Shown in pieces: positions 25,333-34,797 of a stretch of DNA of 64,000 nt. The notes under the pieces were generated by a model. The model worked only from the letters and a program-made list of their open reading frames with translations, did no database searches and was not told where the DNA came from. The first letter of the stretch is position 1. Each line of letters starts with the position of its first letter. Source of the DNA: Hankyongella sp964404985 (GTDB lineage: Bacteria > Pseudomonadota > Alphaproteobacteria > Sphingomonadales > Sphingomonadaceae). The stretch is from NCBI GenBank assembly GCA_964404985.1, contig CAYOMD010000001.1, positions 270,835 through 334,834 on the forward strand. The letters are read 5' to 3'. Made by a program: the position numbers and the translations under genes.

Positions 25333-26366
25333 GTTCATCCTGGAAGCGCCACCGTATCGCCATGCTGGCGCTGGCCATCGGCCTGGCGATTGCCGGGTAT
25401 TTTGCCTACTGGCTCGGGCGGCTGCACGACTATCGCAGCCAGATCTCTGCGGTTCTGGGCCAGGCAACGCCGCCGCTCGCCATCAAGGGCGGGGCGCTCT
25501 CCTACGGCGGTTTCCCCTACCGGTTGCAGGGCAACTTGAGGGACGGCACGCTCGAGCGGATACGGCCTGATTACCGGATCACCCTGAAGGGCGCATCGCT
25601 GGAGGCAAACCAGCAGCCCTGGCGCAGCGATCTGACCATCGCCGCAATCGACCGGCCATCCCTGGAACTGGTGAGCAAGGCGGTCAGCGGTGGCCTGACC
25701 ATGAGCGTCAAGGCCGCGCGCGCGCGCGCCAGCATCAGCACCAACGCGCGCGGTGTCGAGCGTTTGTCGCTGGTGTTCGAGGATGGCGAGATGCAGCTGT
25801 CCCCCTGGCTGGGTGAGACGAAAGTGCGGTTCGACCAGCTGGAAATCCATGGCCGCGAAACGGCAGCCTTGAAGCGCCAGCGCGGCGACAAGAGCCCAAC
25901 CGGGCCGGTGTTTCTGGAGTTTTTCCTACGCGGGGAGGGGGTGGCGTTCGGCAAGGGCGCGCAACCGCTGACCCTGATGGCGAGCCTGGGTGTGACCGGC
26001 GACCCCAAGGTGAAGCCGGGCGCGCCGATTGTCGAGCCTTGGCGGCAAAAGGGCGGCACCGTGGAACTCTACACGGTGCAGATGATGCAGGGCAAAGACG
26101 CGCTGGTGAGTGCCAAGGCAACGCTGGCGCTCAACAGCACGCGGCGGCTCATCGGGGCCGGCACGCTCAACAGCCCATGCCCGCAGCAAGCACTGACTCT
26201 GGTCGGGCTGCCGGTTGAGGACGCTCCGGCAGGCCGGCATGTGCACCCGATTGCCTTGCCGTTGCGGCTGGAGGATGGCGCGCTGGTGCTGGATGCGCGC
26301 CAGCTGCCGATCAGCGGTGCTCCCGACCGAAATCCGGCGCTGCCGTGTCCTGCGCTGCGTCGATGA
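25329..26366 (+). CDS. DUF2125 domain envelope protein
   Basis: 345 aa. One N-terminal membrane helix (IAMLALAIGLAIAGYFAYWLGR), then a long beta-rich, probably periplasmic domain. The opening LAIKGGALSYGGFPYRLQGNL and repeated strand patterns match DUF2125, a family of alphaproteobacteria with no known function that looks like AsmA-type or lipid-handling proteins. GTG at 25329 overlaps the plsC stop, so it is coupled to plsC. Its last 56 bases overlap the end of the convergent prephenate dehydrogenase gene. Confidence 0.8.
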   Translation: MSSSWKRHRIAMLALAIGLAIAGYFAYWLGRLHDYRSQISAVLGQATPPLAIKGGALSYGGFPYRLQGNLRDGTLERIRPDYRITLKGASLEANQQPWRSDLTIAAIDRPSLELVSKAVSGGLTMSVKAARARASISTNARGVERLSLVFEDGEMQLSPWLGETKVRFDQLEIHGRETAALKRQRGDKSPTGPVFLEFFLRGEGVAFGKGAQPLTLMASLGVTGDPKVKPGAPIVEPWRQKGGTVELYTVQMMQGKDALVSAKATLALNSTRRLIGAGTLNSPCPQQALTLVGLPVEDAPAGRHVHPIALPLRLEDGALVLDARQLPISGAPDRNPALPCPALRR

Positions 26367-27231
26367 TCGAGCGGCGGATGTCGCGGGTCCGGCAGAACAG
26401 GTCGTAGAGTGCCTGGCCATCTTTCCAGCGGATCGCCCGCTGCAATGCGGTCAGGTCCTCGGTGAAGCGCTGGAGGATTTCCAGCACGGCCTCACCGTTG
26501 TTGAGGAACACATCGCGCCACATTGTCGGGTCCGAGGCGGCGATGCGGGTGAAATCCCGGAAACCGCCGGCGGAATAGGCGATAACCTCCGACTGCGTGA
26601 CCGTCTCCAGGTCGGACGCGGTGCCGACGATGCTGTAGGCAATCAGGTGCGGCACATGGCTGGTAACCGCCAGCACCCGGTCATGGTGTCTGGCATCCAT
26701 CACATCGACACGCGCGCCGAGTGCTTCCCAGAGGGTCCGCAGCCGCGCGACAGCATCCAGGCTCGCACCAGCGGGGGGGGTGAGGATGCACCAGCGCCCG
26801 TCGAACAGGCTGGCAAACCCGGCATCGGGGCCGGATTTCTCCGTCCCTGCAACCGGATGGGCAGGAATGATGTGCACATGCGCCGGCAAAGCCGCAGTCA
26901 GGGCATCCAGCACCATCTGCTTGACCGAGCCGACATCCGAGACCACGGCGCCGGGCGTCAGATGCGGGGCCATGGTGGCGGCGACATCTGCTGTGGCTCC
27001 CACAGGCACGCAGAGCACCACCAGATCGGCGCTAGTCACCGCATCGCCCAGGTCCGTGTGCATGCTGTCGCCCAGGTTGAGCGCCTCTACGCGGGCCAGT
27101 GTGTCGGGGGCATGATCGTAGAGGGCGATATGCACGTCCGGCAGGCGCAGGCGGATAGCGCGCGCCAGCGACGAGCCGATCAGCCCGACGCCGAGAATTG
27201 CGATACGGTGGAAACTCAAGACGTCAGGCAT
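26311..27231 (-). CDS. tyrA: Prephenate/arogenate dehydrogenase family protein
   Basis: NAD(P)-dependent oxidative decarboxylation of prephenate (or arogenate) towards tyrosine. 306 aa. Seen: the dinucleotide-binding start IAILGVGLIGSSLARAI, LVVLCVPVGATADV, VSDVGSVKQ, and the active-site block IIPAHPVAGTEKSGPDAG, then the helical dimerisation domain with HLIAYSIVG and SAGGFRDFTRIAASDPTMWRDV. The ATG at 27231 starts just before the Rossmann fold; a longer frame upstream lies inside hisC. It overlaps the hisC end by 16 bases. Co-factor and substrate choice cannot be decided here. Confidence 0.93.
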   Translation of the reverse strand: MPDVLSFHRIAILGVGLIGSSLARAIRLRLPDVHIALYDHAPDTLARVEALNLGDSMHTDLGDAVTSADLVVLCVPVGATADVAATMAPHLTPGAVVSDVGSVKQMVLDALTAALPAHVHIIPAHPVAGTEKSGPDAGFASLFDGRWCILTPPAGASLDAVARLRTLWEALGARVDVMDARHHDRVLAVTSHVPHLIAYSIVGTASDLETVTQSEVIAYSAGGFRDFTRIAASDPTMWRDVFLNNGEAVLEILQRFTEDLTALQRAIRWKDGQALYDLFCRTRDIRRSIIDAAQDTAAPDFGREHR

Positions 27232-28307
27232 GCGCGTAACACCTCGAGCATGCGATTGTTTTCCGTCTCGGTGCCGATGCTGATGCGCAGGCACTCCGGC
27301 AAGCCCTGGTTCGGCAGATAGCGCACCAAGACCCCGTTTTCCTCAAGGTATGCGCTCGCCTGAGCAGCCGTCACGCCAACACTGTGCGGGAAATGCACAA
27401 GGATGAAATTGGCCGCACTGGGCACCGGGTTGAGACCGAGATCGCTGAACGCGCCAGTCAACCGGCTGCGCCAATGGTCATTGTGCGCCTTGGCCTGTGC
27501 GACCCATTGCGTATCAGCCAGCGCGGCAACAGCGCCCGCCTGCCCGGTGGTGCTGACGTTGAACGGCGCACGGATTTTGTTGAGCGTGTCGATGATGGCC
27601 TGCGGGCCGGTGACCCAGCCGATCCGCTCGGACGCCAGCCCGTAAATCTTGGAGAAGGTGCGACAGTGCAACACGTTGGGTGCAGTCTTCGCCAGCTCCA
27701 GCCCGCACTCATAGTCCGGATGGTCGATGTACTCGGCGTAAGCGGCATCCAGCACCAGCACGACCGAACTCGGCAGGCCGGCATGCAGCCGCCGGACCGC
27801 ATCGCGCAGGATCACTGTGCCGGTCGGGTTGTTCGGGTTGGCGAGAAAGACCACACGGGTCTTGCCGGTCACCTGCGCCAGAATCGCATCGACATCGGCA
27901 GTGTAGTCGGTATCCGGTGCCTCAATCGGGAGTGCGCCGCAACGCCGTGCCGCAATCGGGTACACCATGAAACCATGGCGTACATAGAGCACCTCATCGC
28001 CAGGGGCGGCATAGGCCTGCGCGGTCAGGACCAGCAGTTCGTCCGACCCGGTGCCGCAAACGATGCGTGACGGCTCAAGGCCGTGCAGGCTCGCCAGTGC
28101 CTCGCGCAGCAGCCGTGCTGTCGGGTCCGGATAGCGATGCGCATTGCTGGCCGCCGCCGTCATGGCGTCCACGGCCCGAGGGCTCGGCCCCAGCGGGTTC
28201 TCGTTGGAGGACAGCTTGACGATCGGATGCGTGCCGCCTGCCTTGGACTTGCCGGGCACATAGGCATGGAGTGCATCCAGCCAGGTGTTGGGGCGCGGTG
28301 CGATCAT
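27216..28307 (-). CDS. hisC: Histidinol-phosphate/aromatic aminotransferase
   Basis: PLP-dependent fold type I aminotransferase, HisC family, 363 aa. Seen: KLSSNENPLGPSPRAVDAM, GTGSDELLVLTAQ, LANPNNPTGTVI, LDAAYAEYI and the PLP lysine in TFSKIYGLASERIGW, then the Arg in ECLRISIGTETEN. HisC makes histidinol phosphate, but with tyrA directly downstream and overlapping by 16 bases it may also, or mainly, transaminate prephenate or aromatic keto acids. That is inference from context; sequence alone does not separate the roles. Confidence 0.93.
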   Translation of the reverse strand: MIAPRPNTWLDALHAYVPGKSKAGGTHPIVKLSSNENPLGPSPRAVDAMTAAASNAHRYPDPTARLLREALASLHGLEPSRIVCGTGSDELLVLTAQAYAAPGDEVLYVRHGFMVYPIAARRCGALPIEAPDTDYTADVDAILAQVTGKTRVVFLANPNNPTGTVILRDAVRRLHAGLPSSVVLVLDAAYAEYIDHPDYECGLELAKTAPNVLHCRTFSKIYGLASERIGWVTGPQAIIDTLNKIRAPFNVSTTGQAGAVAALADTQWVAQAKAHNDHWRSRLTGAFSDLGLNPVPSAANFILVHFPHSVGVTAAQASAYLEENGVLVRYLPNQGLPECLRISIGTETENNRMLEVLRACLTS

Positions 28308-28416
28308 GGTTACCTCCTCAAGGACGGCGCAGACTTAGCAGTGCCAAACGGCAAGAGTAAACCCGGCGTGAGTGCGCCATTGACCACCGATGTGCCGACG
28401 CGCTAGCGCATGACGG

Positions 28417-29553
28417 ATGGCGTCCGCCCACGATACCCGCTTCGGCCTCAACCGCAGTCTGACATTGGCCCAGCCTTTGCCGCTGGACAGCGGAGCCTCG
28501 CTTGCACCGGTGACCATCGCCTATGAGACCTACGGGACGCTGAATGCCGCCGGCACCAATGCGGTGCTGATCTGCCATGCGCTGACCGGCGACCAGTATG
28601 TCGCCAGCCCGCACCCGATCACCGGCAAGCCGGGCTGGTGGAGCAGCTTTGTCGGGCCGGGCAAAGTGCTGGACCCCGCGCGCTATTTCCTCATCTGTGC
28701 CAATGTGCTGGGCGGCTGCATGGGCTCGTCCGGCCCGACGGAGGTGGACCCCGCAACAGGTCGCCCCTATGCCCTGCGTTTCCCGGTTATCACTGTGCGG
28801 GATATGGTGCGGGCCCAGGCTGCCCTGCTCGACCATCTGGGGGTTGCCCAACTGCTCGCAGTGGTGGGCGGCTCGATGGGTGGCATGCAGGTGCTGGAAT
28901 GGGTGGCAAGCTTTCCCGCCCGGGTGCGCAGTGCGCTGGTGCTGGCCACCACGGCCCGGCACTCGGCGCAGAATATCGCGCTGCACGAGGTCGGTCGGCA
29001 GGCAATCATGGCGGACCCGAACTGGCGCGGCGGGGATTTCTATGGGCACGATCAAGGGCCTTCTGCCGGGCTGGCGGTCGCGCGTATGGCCGCGCACATC
29101 ACCTACATGTCCGAGGATGGGCTCACGTCCAAGTTCGGCCGTACCTTGCAGAACCGTGCCCAGGTCTCTTTCGGGTTTGATGCCGACTTCCAGGTGGAGA
29201 GCTATTTGCGCCACCAGGGCATTCGCTTCGTCGAGCGGTTCGATGCCAACTCCTACCTCTATATCACTCGGGCGATGGACTATTTCGACCTGGCCGAGAA
29301 CCGCGGTATGAGCCTGGCCGAGGCCCTGCGCCCGGCGCGCGACATCCGCTTCTGTGTGGTCTCGTTCAGCTCCGACTGGCTCTACCCGACGGCGGAGTCC
29401 CGCCGGATCGTCCATGCCCTGAACGCCTGCGGTGCGCCGGTGAGCTTTGTCGAGATCGATACGCCGTTCGGGCATGACGCTTTCCTGCTGGATGTGCCGG
29501 AGCTGTTCCGGGTGACCGGTGGCTTCATGGATGCGGTGGCCGGCGACCTATGA
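28417..29553 (+). CDS. metX: Homoserine O-acyltransferase (MetX)
   Basis: Alpha/beta hydrolase-fold enzyme that acylates homoserine in methionine synthesis; acetyl or succinyl donor cannot be told with certainty. 378 aa. Seen: VTIAYETYGTLNAAGTNAVLICHALTG (split over the start), GWWSSFVGPGKVLD, NVLGGCMGSSGP, the nucleophile elbow VVGGSMGGMQ, the Asp in DWLYPTAESRRI and the His in GHDAFLLD. Its stop overlaps metW (ATGA). No SAM riboswitch was recognised in the short leader. Confidence 0.95.
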   Translation: MASAHDTRFGLNRSLTLAQPLPLDSGASLAPVTIAYETYGTLNAAGTNAVLICHALTGDQYVASPHPITGKPGWWSSFVGPGKVLDPARYFLICANVLGGCMGSSGPTEVDPATGRPYALRFPVITVRDMVRAQAALLDHLGVAQLLAVVGGSMGGMQVLEWVASFPARVRSALVLATTARHSAQNIALHEVGRQAIMADPNWRGGDFYGHDQGPSAGLAVARMAAHITYMSEDGLTSKFGRTLQNRAQVSFGFDADFQVESYLRHQGIRFVERFDANSYLYITRAMDYFDLAENRGMSLAEALRPARDIRFCVVSFSSDWLYPTAESRRIVHALNACGAPVSFVEIDTPFGHDAFLLDVPELFRVTGGFMDAVAGDL

Positions 29554-30140
29554 GCTTGCGTGCGGACCTCGCCCTGATCGCAGACCTGGTGCCGCATGCG
29601 GCCCGCGTGCTCGATGTGGGCTGCGGCGACGGCGCGCTGATTGCCCACCTGCGCGACCACAAGGCAGCGGATGCGCGCGGCATCGAACTCTCGATGCGTA
29701 ACGTGGCGGACGCAGTGGCACGCGGTGCCTCCGTCATCCAGGGTGATGCGGACGCAGACCTCGCCGACTATCCAAGCGACGCCTTCGATATCGCCATCCT
29801 CAGCCGGACCCTGCAAGCGACCCAGCGGCCCGATGTTGTTCTGGGCCAACTGCTGCGCATCGCCCGGCGCGCCATCGTCTCATTCCCGAACTTTGGCCAC
29901 TGGCGTGTGCGTCGTCGCCTGATGTTCAGCGGCCGCATGCCGGTTACCCCGGCGCTGCCAGCCACATGGTTCGACACCGGCAACATCCATTTGTGTACCA
30001 TCGCGGATTTTCATGATCTTGTGGCCGTGCGGGGGTGGCGGGTCGAGCAGGCGCGCTATCTCGCGGACGGCCGGATGCGAGGTGCGCGGCTTGCCAACCT
30101 TTTGGCTGACGAGGCGGTTTTTCTGCTGGGGAGGCAATGA
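29550..30140 (+). CDS. metW: Methionine biosynthesis protein MetW
   Basis: Class I SAM-methyltransferase-like protein (196 aa) usually paired with MetX; it helps homoserine acylation in the bacteria where it has been tested. Seen: RVLDVGCGDGALIAHL (SAM motif I), GIELS, DIAILSRTLQATQRPDVVL and VSFPNFGHWRVRRRLMFSGRMP, the last being typical of MetW. Overlaps metX at its start (ATGA) and the next gene at its end. Confidence 0.95.
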   Translation: MSLRADLALIADLVPHAARVLDVGCGDGALIAHLRDHKAADARGIELSMRNVADAVARGASVIQGDADADLADYPSDAFDIAILSRTLQATQRPDVVLGQLLRIARRAIVSFPNFGHWRVRRRLMFSGRMPVTPALPATWFDTGNIHLCTIADFHDLVAVRGWRVEQARYLADGRMRGARLANLLADEAVFLLGRQ

Positions 30141-31111
30141 TGTTCACCCGACTGGACCTTGAGGACGCGGTGAAAACCGTCCACACCGCCATGCCGCCGA
30201 CGCCGCAGTATCGCTGGCCGCTGCTGTGCGAGCGGCTGGGCCTGGAGGTCTGGGTCAAGCACGAGAACATGACCCCCACGGGTGCCTTCAAGGTGCGCGG
30301 TGGGCTGGTTTATGTGGCGCGGCTGACGGCGCGCGCACCGGAGGTACGGCATCTGGTCTCGGCCACGCGCGGCAACCATGGCCAGAGCCTGGCACTCGCG
30401 GGCACGCGCGCTGGATTGCAGGTGACGATTTTCGTACCGCGCACCAACAGCCCGGCCAAGAACCGGGCGATGCGCGCCTGGGGAGCCGACCTGAGGGAGG
30501 TCGGTGCGGATTTTGATGAAGCCCGGCAGGCGGCGGAGGATTTCGCAGTCGCACAGGGGGCGCATCTGGTCCCATCGTTCCATGCGGACCTGGTGTGTGG
30601 TGTCGCGACCTATGCGCTGGAGCTGTTTACCGGCGCGCCGCCGCTTGATGTCGTCTATGTGCCGGTCGGCATGGGTTCGGGTCTCAGCGCGGTGACGATG
30701 ACCCGCGATCTGCTCGGGCTGTCGACCGAAGTCGTCTGCGTGACGGTGGACGGCGCACCGGCGTTCGCCGAGAGTTTTGCCAGCGGCGTTGCCAGTGTTG
30801 GCCTGGCGGCGCGCACTTTCGCGGACGGTATGGCGACCCGCGCGCCGATACAGGCGGTTGTCGATATGGCGCGCAACAGGGGTGTGCGGGTGGTGACGGT
30901 GAGCGATGATGCCATCGCCGAGGCAATGCGGGTCTATTTTGAGGATTGCCGTCAGGTCATCGAGGGTGCCGGTGCGGCACCGCTCGCCGCGCTCATGCAG
31001 GAGCGCGAGGCGATGCACGGCAAGCGGGCAGCAGTGATTGCCTGTGGTGGCAATGCCGATACCGCTGTGTTTGCGAAGGTGCTGGCCGGCGAGACACCCC
31101 AGCCATTTTAG
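30137..31111 (+). CDS. PLP-dependent threonine/serine dehydratase-like protein
   Basis: Fold type II PLP enzyme, 324 aa, in the catabolic threonine dehydratase/serine racemase group. Seen: the PLP lysine in NMTPTGAFKVRGG, SATRGNHGQSLALAG, a glycine-rich phosphate loop VPVGMGSGLSA, and near the end EGAGAAPLAAL and VIACGGNADTAVF. It has no C-terminal ACT regulatory domain. It starts ATGATG overlapping the metW stop and so belongs to the metXW operon. A role next to homoserine and threonine metabolism fits, but substrate is not established. Confidence 0.88.
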   Translation: MMFTRLDLEDAVKTVHTAMPPTPQYRWPLLCERLGLEVWVKHENMTPTGAFKVRGGLVYVARLTARAPEVRHLVSATRGNHGQSLALAGTRAGLQVTIFVPRTNSPAKNRAMRAWGADLREVGADFDEARQAAEDFAVAQGAHLVPSFHADLVCGVATYALELFTGAPPLDVVYVPVGMGSGLSAVTMTRDLLGLSTEVVCVTVDGAPAFAESFASGVASVGLAARTFADGMATRAPIQAVVDMARNRGVRVVTVSDDAIAEAMRVYFEDCRQVIEGAGAAPLAALMQEREAMHGKRAAVIACGGNADTAVFAKVLAGETPQPF

Positions 31112-31800
31112 GCAGTCGGGACCGCCTGGGTGACGCGCTGGCGCCTGCCGCCTGCGGGGATGGCTGCCGGGCCGTCCTGCTTTTCGGCGTGGATCACCAT
31201 AAGGCCGCCGAGTTCCGGGGCCAGCCAGTAGGCGAGCGGCTCCAGCGGCATCAGCCAGCGGCGCGGCGGCATCACAAGGCAGGTGTCCCACCGGCGCAAG
31301 GCAAACATGCTCTCGGCGAGCTGAGCGGTAATTTGGCTCCGGGTGAACGGCCTGCCGGCACCGAACGGAGACGCATCGAAGTGTGTCCAGACGCCCGAGC
31401 GGTTGGCCAAAACCAAGATAAGCTGGCCACCCGGTGCCAGCACGCGCCAGATCTCGCGCAGGTGGCGGGCCGGGTCCCCGAAGTCCAGCTGGTGCACGCA
31501 CAGCACCGTATCGAACAGCGCGTCCCCGAACGGCAGGGCCAGATCATCGAGCAGCACGGCACAATTCGGCCCGCCAAGCGGCCAGGCGTCGACGCCCTGA
31601 CGCGCCGGATGGCCGAGGGCGAGGCGCTCGCAGACACCGTTAAAACCAGCCAGGAAGGGCGCGCAGTACCCGAGGCCCAGCAGCCGGGTTGACGGCCGCA
31701 CGGTCAAGAGCGGGTCAACGCGGCTGCGCACGGCGCGTGCCACCCTCAGGCCGACTGGTGTCCTGTAGAAGCGGTTCAGCCGTTGGGCGTCAGGCCGCAC
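31108..31800 (-). CDS. SAM-dependent methyltransferase-like protein
   Basis: 230 aa, class I methyltransferase fold. Seen: RLLGLGYCAPFLAGF in place of the usual SAM-binding motif I (Gly-rich but Cys-containing), DDLALPFGDALFDTVLCVHQLDF (motif II region), and REIWRVLAPGGQLILVLANR (motif III). This version is common in alphaproteobacteria as I recall; the substrate is unknown. Start is GTG at 31800. It overlaps the end of the convergent dehydratase gene by 4 bases and lies 9 bases after the acetyl-CoA acetyltransferase stop. Confidence 0.8.
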   Translation of the reverse strand: MRPDAQRLNRFYRTPVGLRVARAVRSRVDPLLTVRPSTRLLGLGYCAPFLAGFNGVCERLALGHPARQGVDAWPLGGPNCAVLLDDLALPFGDALFDTVLCVHQLDFGDPARHLREIWRVLAPGGQLILVLANRSGVWTHFDASPFGAGRPFTRSQITAQLAESMFALRRWDTCLVMPPRRWLMPLEPLAYWLAPELGGLMVIHAEKQDGPAAIPAGGRRQRVTQAVPTA

Positions 31801-31809
31801 GGGGGCGTT

Positions 31810-32982
<1,173 letters not shown>

Positions 32983-33038
32983 GATAGTCTCCCCATGAAC
33001 AAGATCTTGGTGTTGCGCTACCCTACACGGTGAGGCCG

Positions 33039-34142
33039 TCAAGACAAGTCAGCACCCGACAAGGTAAGCCAAGCCGAGAGTGGCGCATAAAGCTGGCGTC
33101 TGGCCTGTGCGCCGACAATCATGCCGACATGGCCGAGATCGAGGGCAATGTTCAAAGAACTGGCCGGTGCTGCAGCCAGTGCAGTCGGCACCGGCACCAG
33201 CCGGTCGCGGCTAGCGGCGAAGATCGCGACTGGTATATCGAGCCTGTCCGGCCTGATGACCTCTGCGCCGACGCGCCAGGCACCCTGTCCTGGAAGGTCG
33301 GCGGCAAAGAAGTCCTCGAAACACTCGCGGGCGGCGGGGAAGGAGAGGGGGGGGCCGCTGTTCGCCCAGTCCTCGATGAGGACGAAACGGCGGGCCGCTG
33401 CACTGTCCGGATCGAGGGCGGCAAAATCGAGATATTTCTTTGCCGCACTCTCCGGGTTCTGTGCCCAGAACGCCAGTTGCAGGATTTCCATCGGCAGCCG
33501 GCCGAGGCTGCGAGCAGTCGGCGCATACTGTGCCCAGAAGTCGGCGAGGCCTTGCCGGTCCGCAGCAGGGTAGGCCTCAAAACCCCAGGGTGCTGCAATC
33601 AGCCCGAGTGCGCAGACCTGCCGGGGGGACAGTTGCGCTGCAGCAAGGGACATGGTGCCACCGAGGCAATAGCCGACCAGAGCCAGCGGACCCGGCAGGG
33701 CAGCGATCGCCGGCAGCAGCCGCCAGCGGACATAGTCTGCGATGGTGAAGGACAGTTCCTCGCCGGTTGGCTCTCCCCAATCAAGCAGGAAACAGCGATG
33801 CCCTCGACGGCGCAAATCCCGCACCAGTGAGCGTCGTGGCTCCAGGTCCAGCACCCAGGACGGGTTGATGAGCGAGGGAACCAGCAGGACTGGCTGGCCT
33901 TCACCGCCATAATCGAGGACCCGCATGCTGCCGAGGGCGAACGCGACTGGCCGCGCGCGGACGCGCCGCCGGTGCGGGTGCTGCTGATAGGCGCGCACAG
34001 CGGCCAGCAGCGCCTGACGCCGCTCACGCGGGAGTGAGCGGCCCGGCACAAGGTAAAGCCAAACACCGAGCGGGTGTGGCCCGCGCAGCGTTTGTGCGCA
34101 AAATTTATCTCGCCGTTTGTGTGGCACTGCACAAAAAGCCAT
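33039..34142 (-). CDS. phaC: Polyhydroxyalkanoate synthase family protein (short type)
   Basis: Alpha/beta hydrolase-fold PHA polymerase family, about 367 aa, the size of class III-type synthases. Seen: VLLVPSLINPSWVLDL, the lipase-like box with catalytic Cys GYCLGGTMSL, DWGEPTGEE, IEDWANSGPPLSFPAARE (with W typical of PHA synthases), SRDRLVPV (Asp) and DLGHVGMIVG (His). The start is uncertain: ATG at 34142 is used, but it falls in a stretch with the candidate PhaR sites, and a GTG or TTG about 90 bases further in would leave the regulatory DNA free. It is divergent from phaR and upstream of phaA, which supports a PHA role. Confidence 0.82.
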   Translation of the reverse strand: MAFCAVPHKRRDKFCAQTLRGPHPLGVWLYLVPGRSLPRERRQALLAAVRAYQQHPHRRRVRARPVAFALGSMRVLDYGGEGQPVLLVPSLINPSWVLDLEPRRSLVRDLRRRGHRCFLLDWGEPTGEELSFTIADYVRWRLLPAIAALPGPLALVGYCLGGTMSLAAAQLSPRQVCALGLIAAPWGFEAYPAADRQGLADFWAQYAPTARSLGRLPMEILQLAFWAQNPESAAKKYLDFAALDPDSAAARRFVLIEDWANSGPPLSFPAARECFEDFFAADLPGQGAWRVGAEVIRPDRLDIPVAIFAASRDRLVPVPTALAAAPASSLNIALDLGHVGMIVGAQARRQLYAPLSAWLTLSGADLS

Positions 34143-34157
34143 GTTATGTGCAGCACA
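34116..34157. promoter_or_regulatory. Candidate PhaR binding region between phaC and phaR
   Basis: Two palindromes made of the same half-sites: TTTGTG-8-CACAAA at 34116-34135 and TGTGC-A-GCACA at 34147-34157, with a related TTTGTGC at 34091. PhaR proteins are known to bind TGC-rich pseudo-palindromes in front of their own gene and pha genes; the second site lies 25 bases before the phaR start. Assignment is by inspection. Confidence 0.5.
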
Positions 34158-34181
34158 CAAGTACCGCACGAAGAGAAAACG

Positions 34182-34739
34182 ATGACAGACGCGCCGTCTC
34201 CCGCCACGCCCAGCATCATCATCAAGAAATACGCGAACCGGCGTCTCTATAATACCGAGACTTCCAGCTATATCACGCTGGACCATCTGTCGCTGATGGT
34301 CAAAGAAAACCGGGACTTCAAGGTGGTTGACGCCAAGAGCGGTGACGACATCACGCGCCAGGTGCTGACGCAGATCATCGTCGAGGAGGAAAACCGCGGC
34401 CAGACCATCCTGCCGGTGTCCTTCCTGCGCCAGCTGATTTCCATGTATGGAGACAGCCTGCAGTCGATGGTGCCATCTTATCTCGACGCCAGCATGGATG
34501 CCTTCCGGCGCAACCAGGAGCAGTTCCGCAAGGCACTGCAGGGGACCTTCACCGGCAACACATTCGGGCCGTTCGAGCAGCTCGCAAAGCAGAACATGGC
34601 GATGTTCGAGGCGGCGACGGAGATGTTTACCGGCCGCAAGGACGGCGCAGCGGAGCACACGCCTGCGACCCTGAAGGAAATCAACGAGCTCAAGGCGCAG
34701 ATGGACGCACTGCGCGAGAAGATGGAAAAGCTGGGCTAG
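34182..34739 (+). CDS. phaR: Polyhydroxyalkanoate synthesis repressor PhaR
   Basis: DNA-binding repressor of PHA granule genes that also binds the polymer (185 aa). The N-terminal PHB/PHA accumulation regulator domain is evident: IIIKKYANRRLYNTETSSYITL, VKENRDFKVVDAKSGDDITRQVLTQI, followed by PVSFLRQLISMYGDSLQ. The C-terminal half is helical and amphipathic with a terminal coiled coil (LKEINELKAQMDALREKMEKL). AAGAGA precedes the ATG at 34182. Divergent from phaC. Confidence 0.95.
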   Translation: MTDAPSPATPSIIIKKYANRRLYNTETSSYITLDHLSLMVKENRDFKVVDAKSGDDITRQVLTQIIVEEENRGQTILPVSFLRQLISMYGDSLQSMVPSYLDASMDAFRRNQEQFRKALQGTFTGNTFGPFEQLAKQNMAMFEAATEMFTGRKDGAAEHTPATLKEINELKAQMDALREKMEKLG

Positions 34740-34797
34740 GCCTTGATCATTTCACATTGATCCAGAAGCAGGCTTGCTTTCACGTTGACCGCACAAC

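Noticed and set aside
28308..28416. SAM-responsive riboswitch in front of metX
   Set aside because: The leader is only about 110 bases and I could not find the conserved SAM-II or related core.
33030..33830. Plus-strand frame of 266 codons opposite the PHA synthase
   Set aside because: The minus-strand protein has the full catalytic triad of PHA synthases; the opposite frame has no domain.
34143..34658. Upstream extension of the PHA synthase frame
   Set aside because: The extra 172 codons lie antisense to phaR, which is certain; the added sequence has no family likeness.
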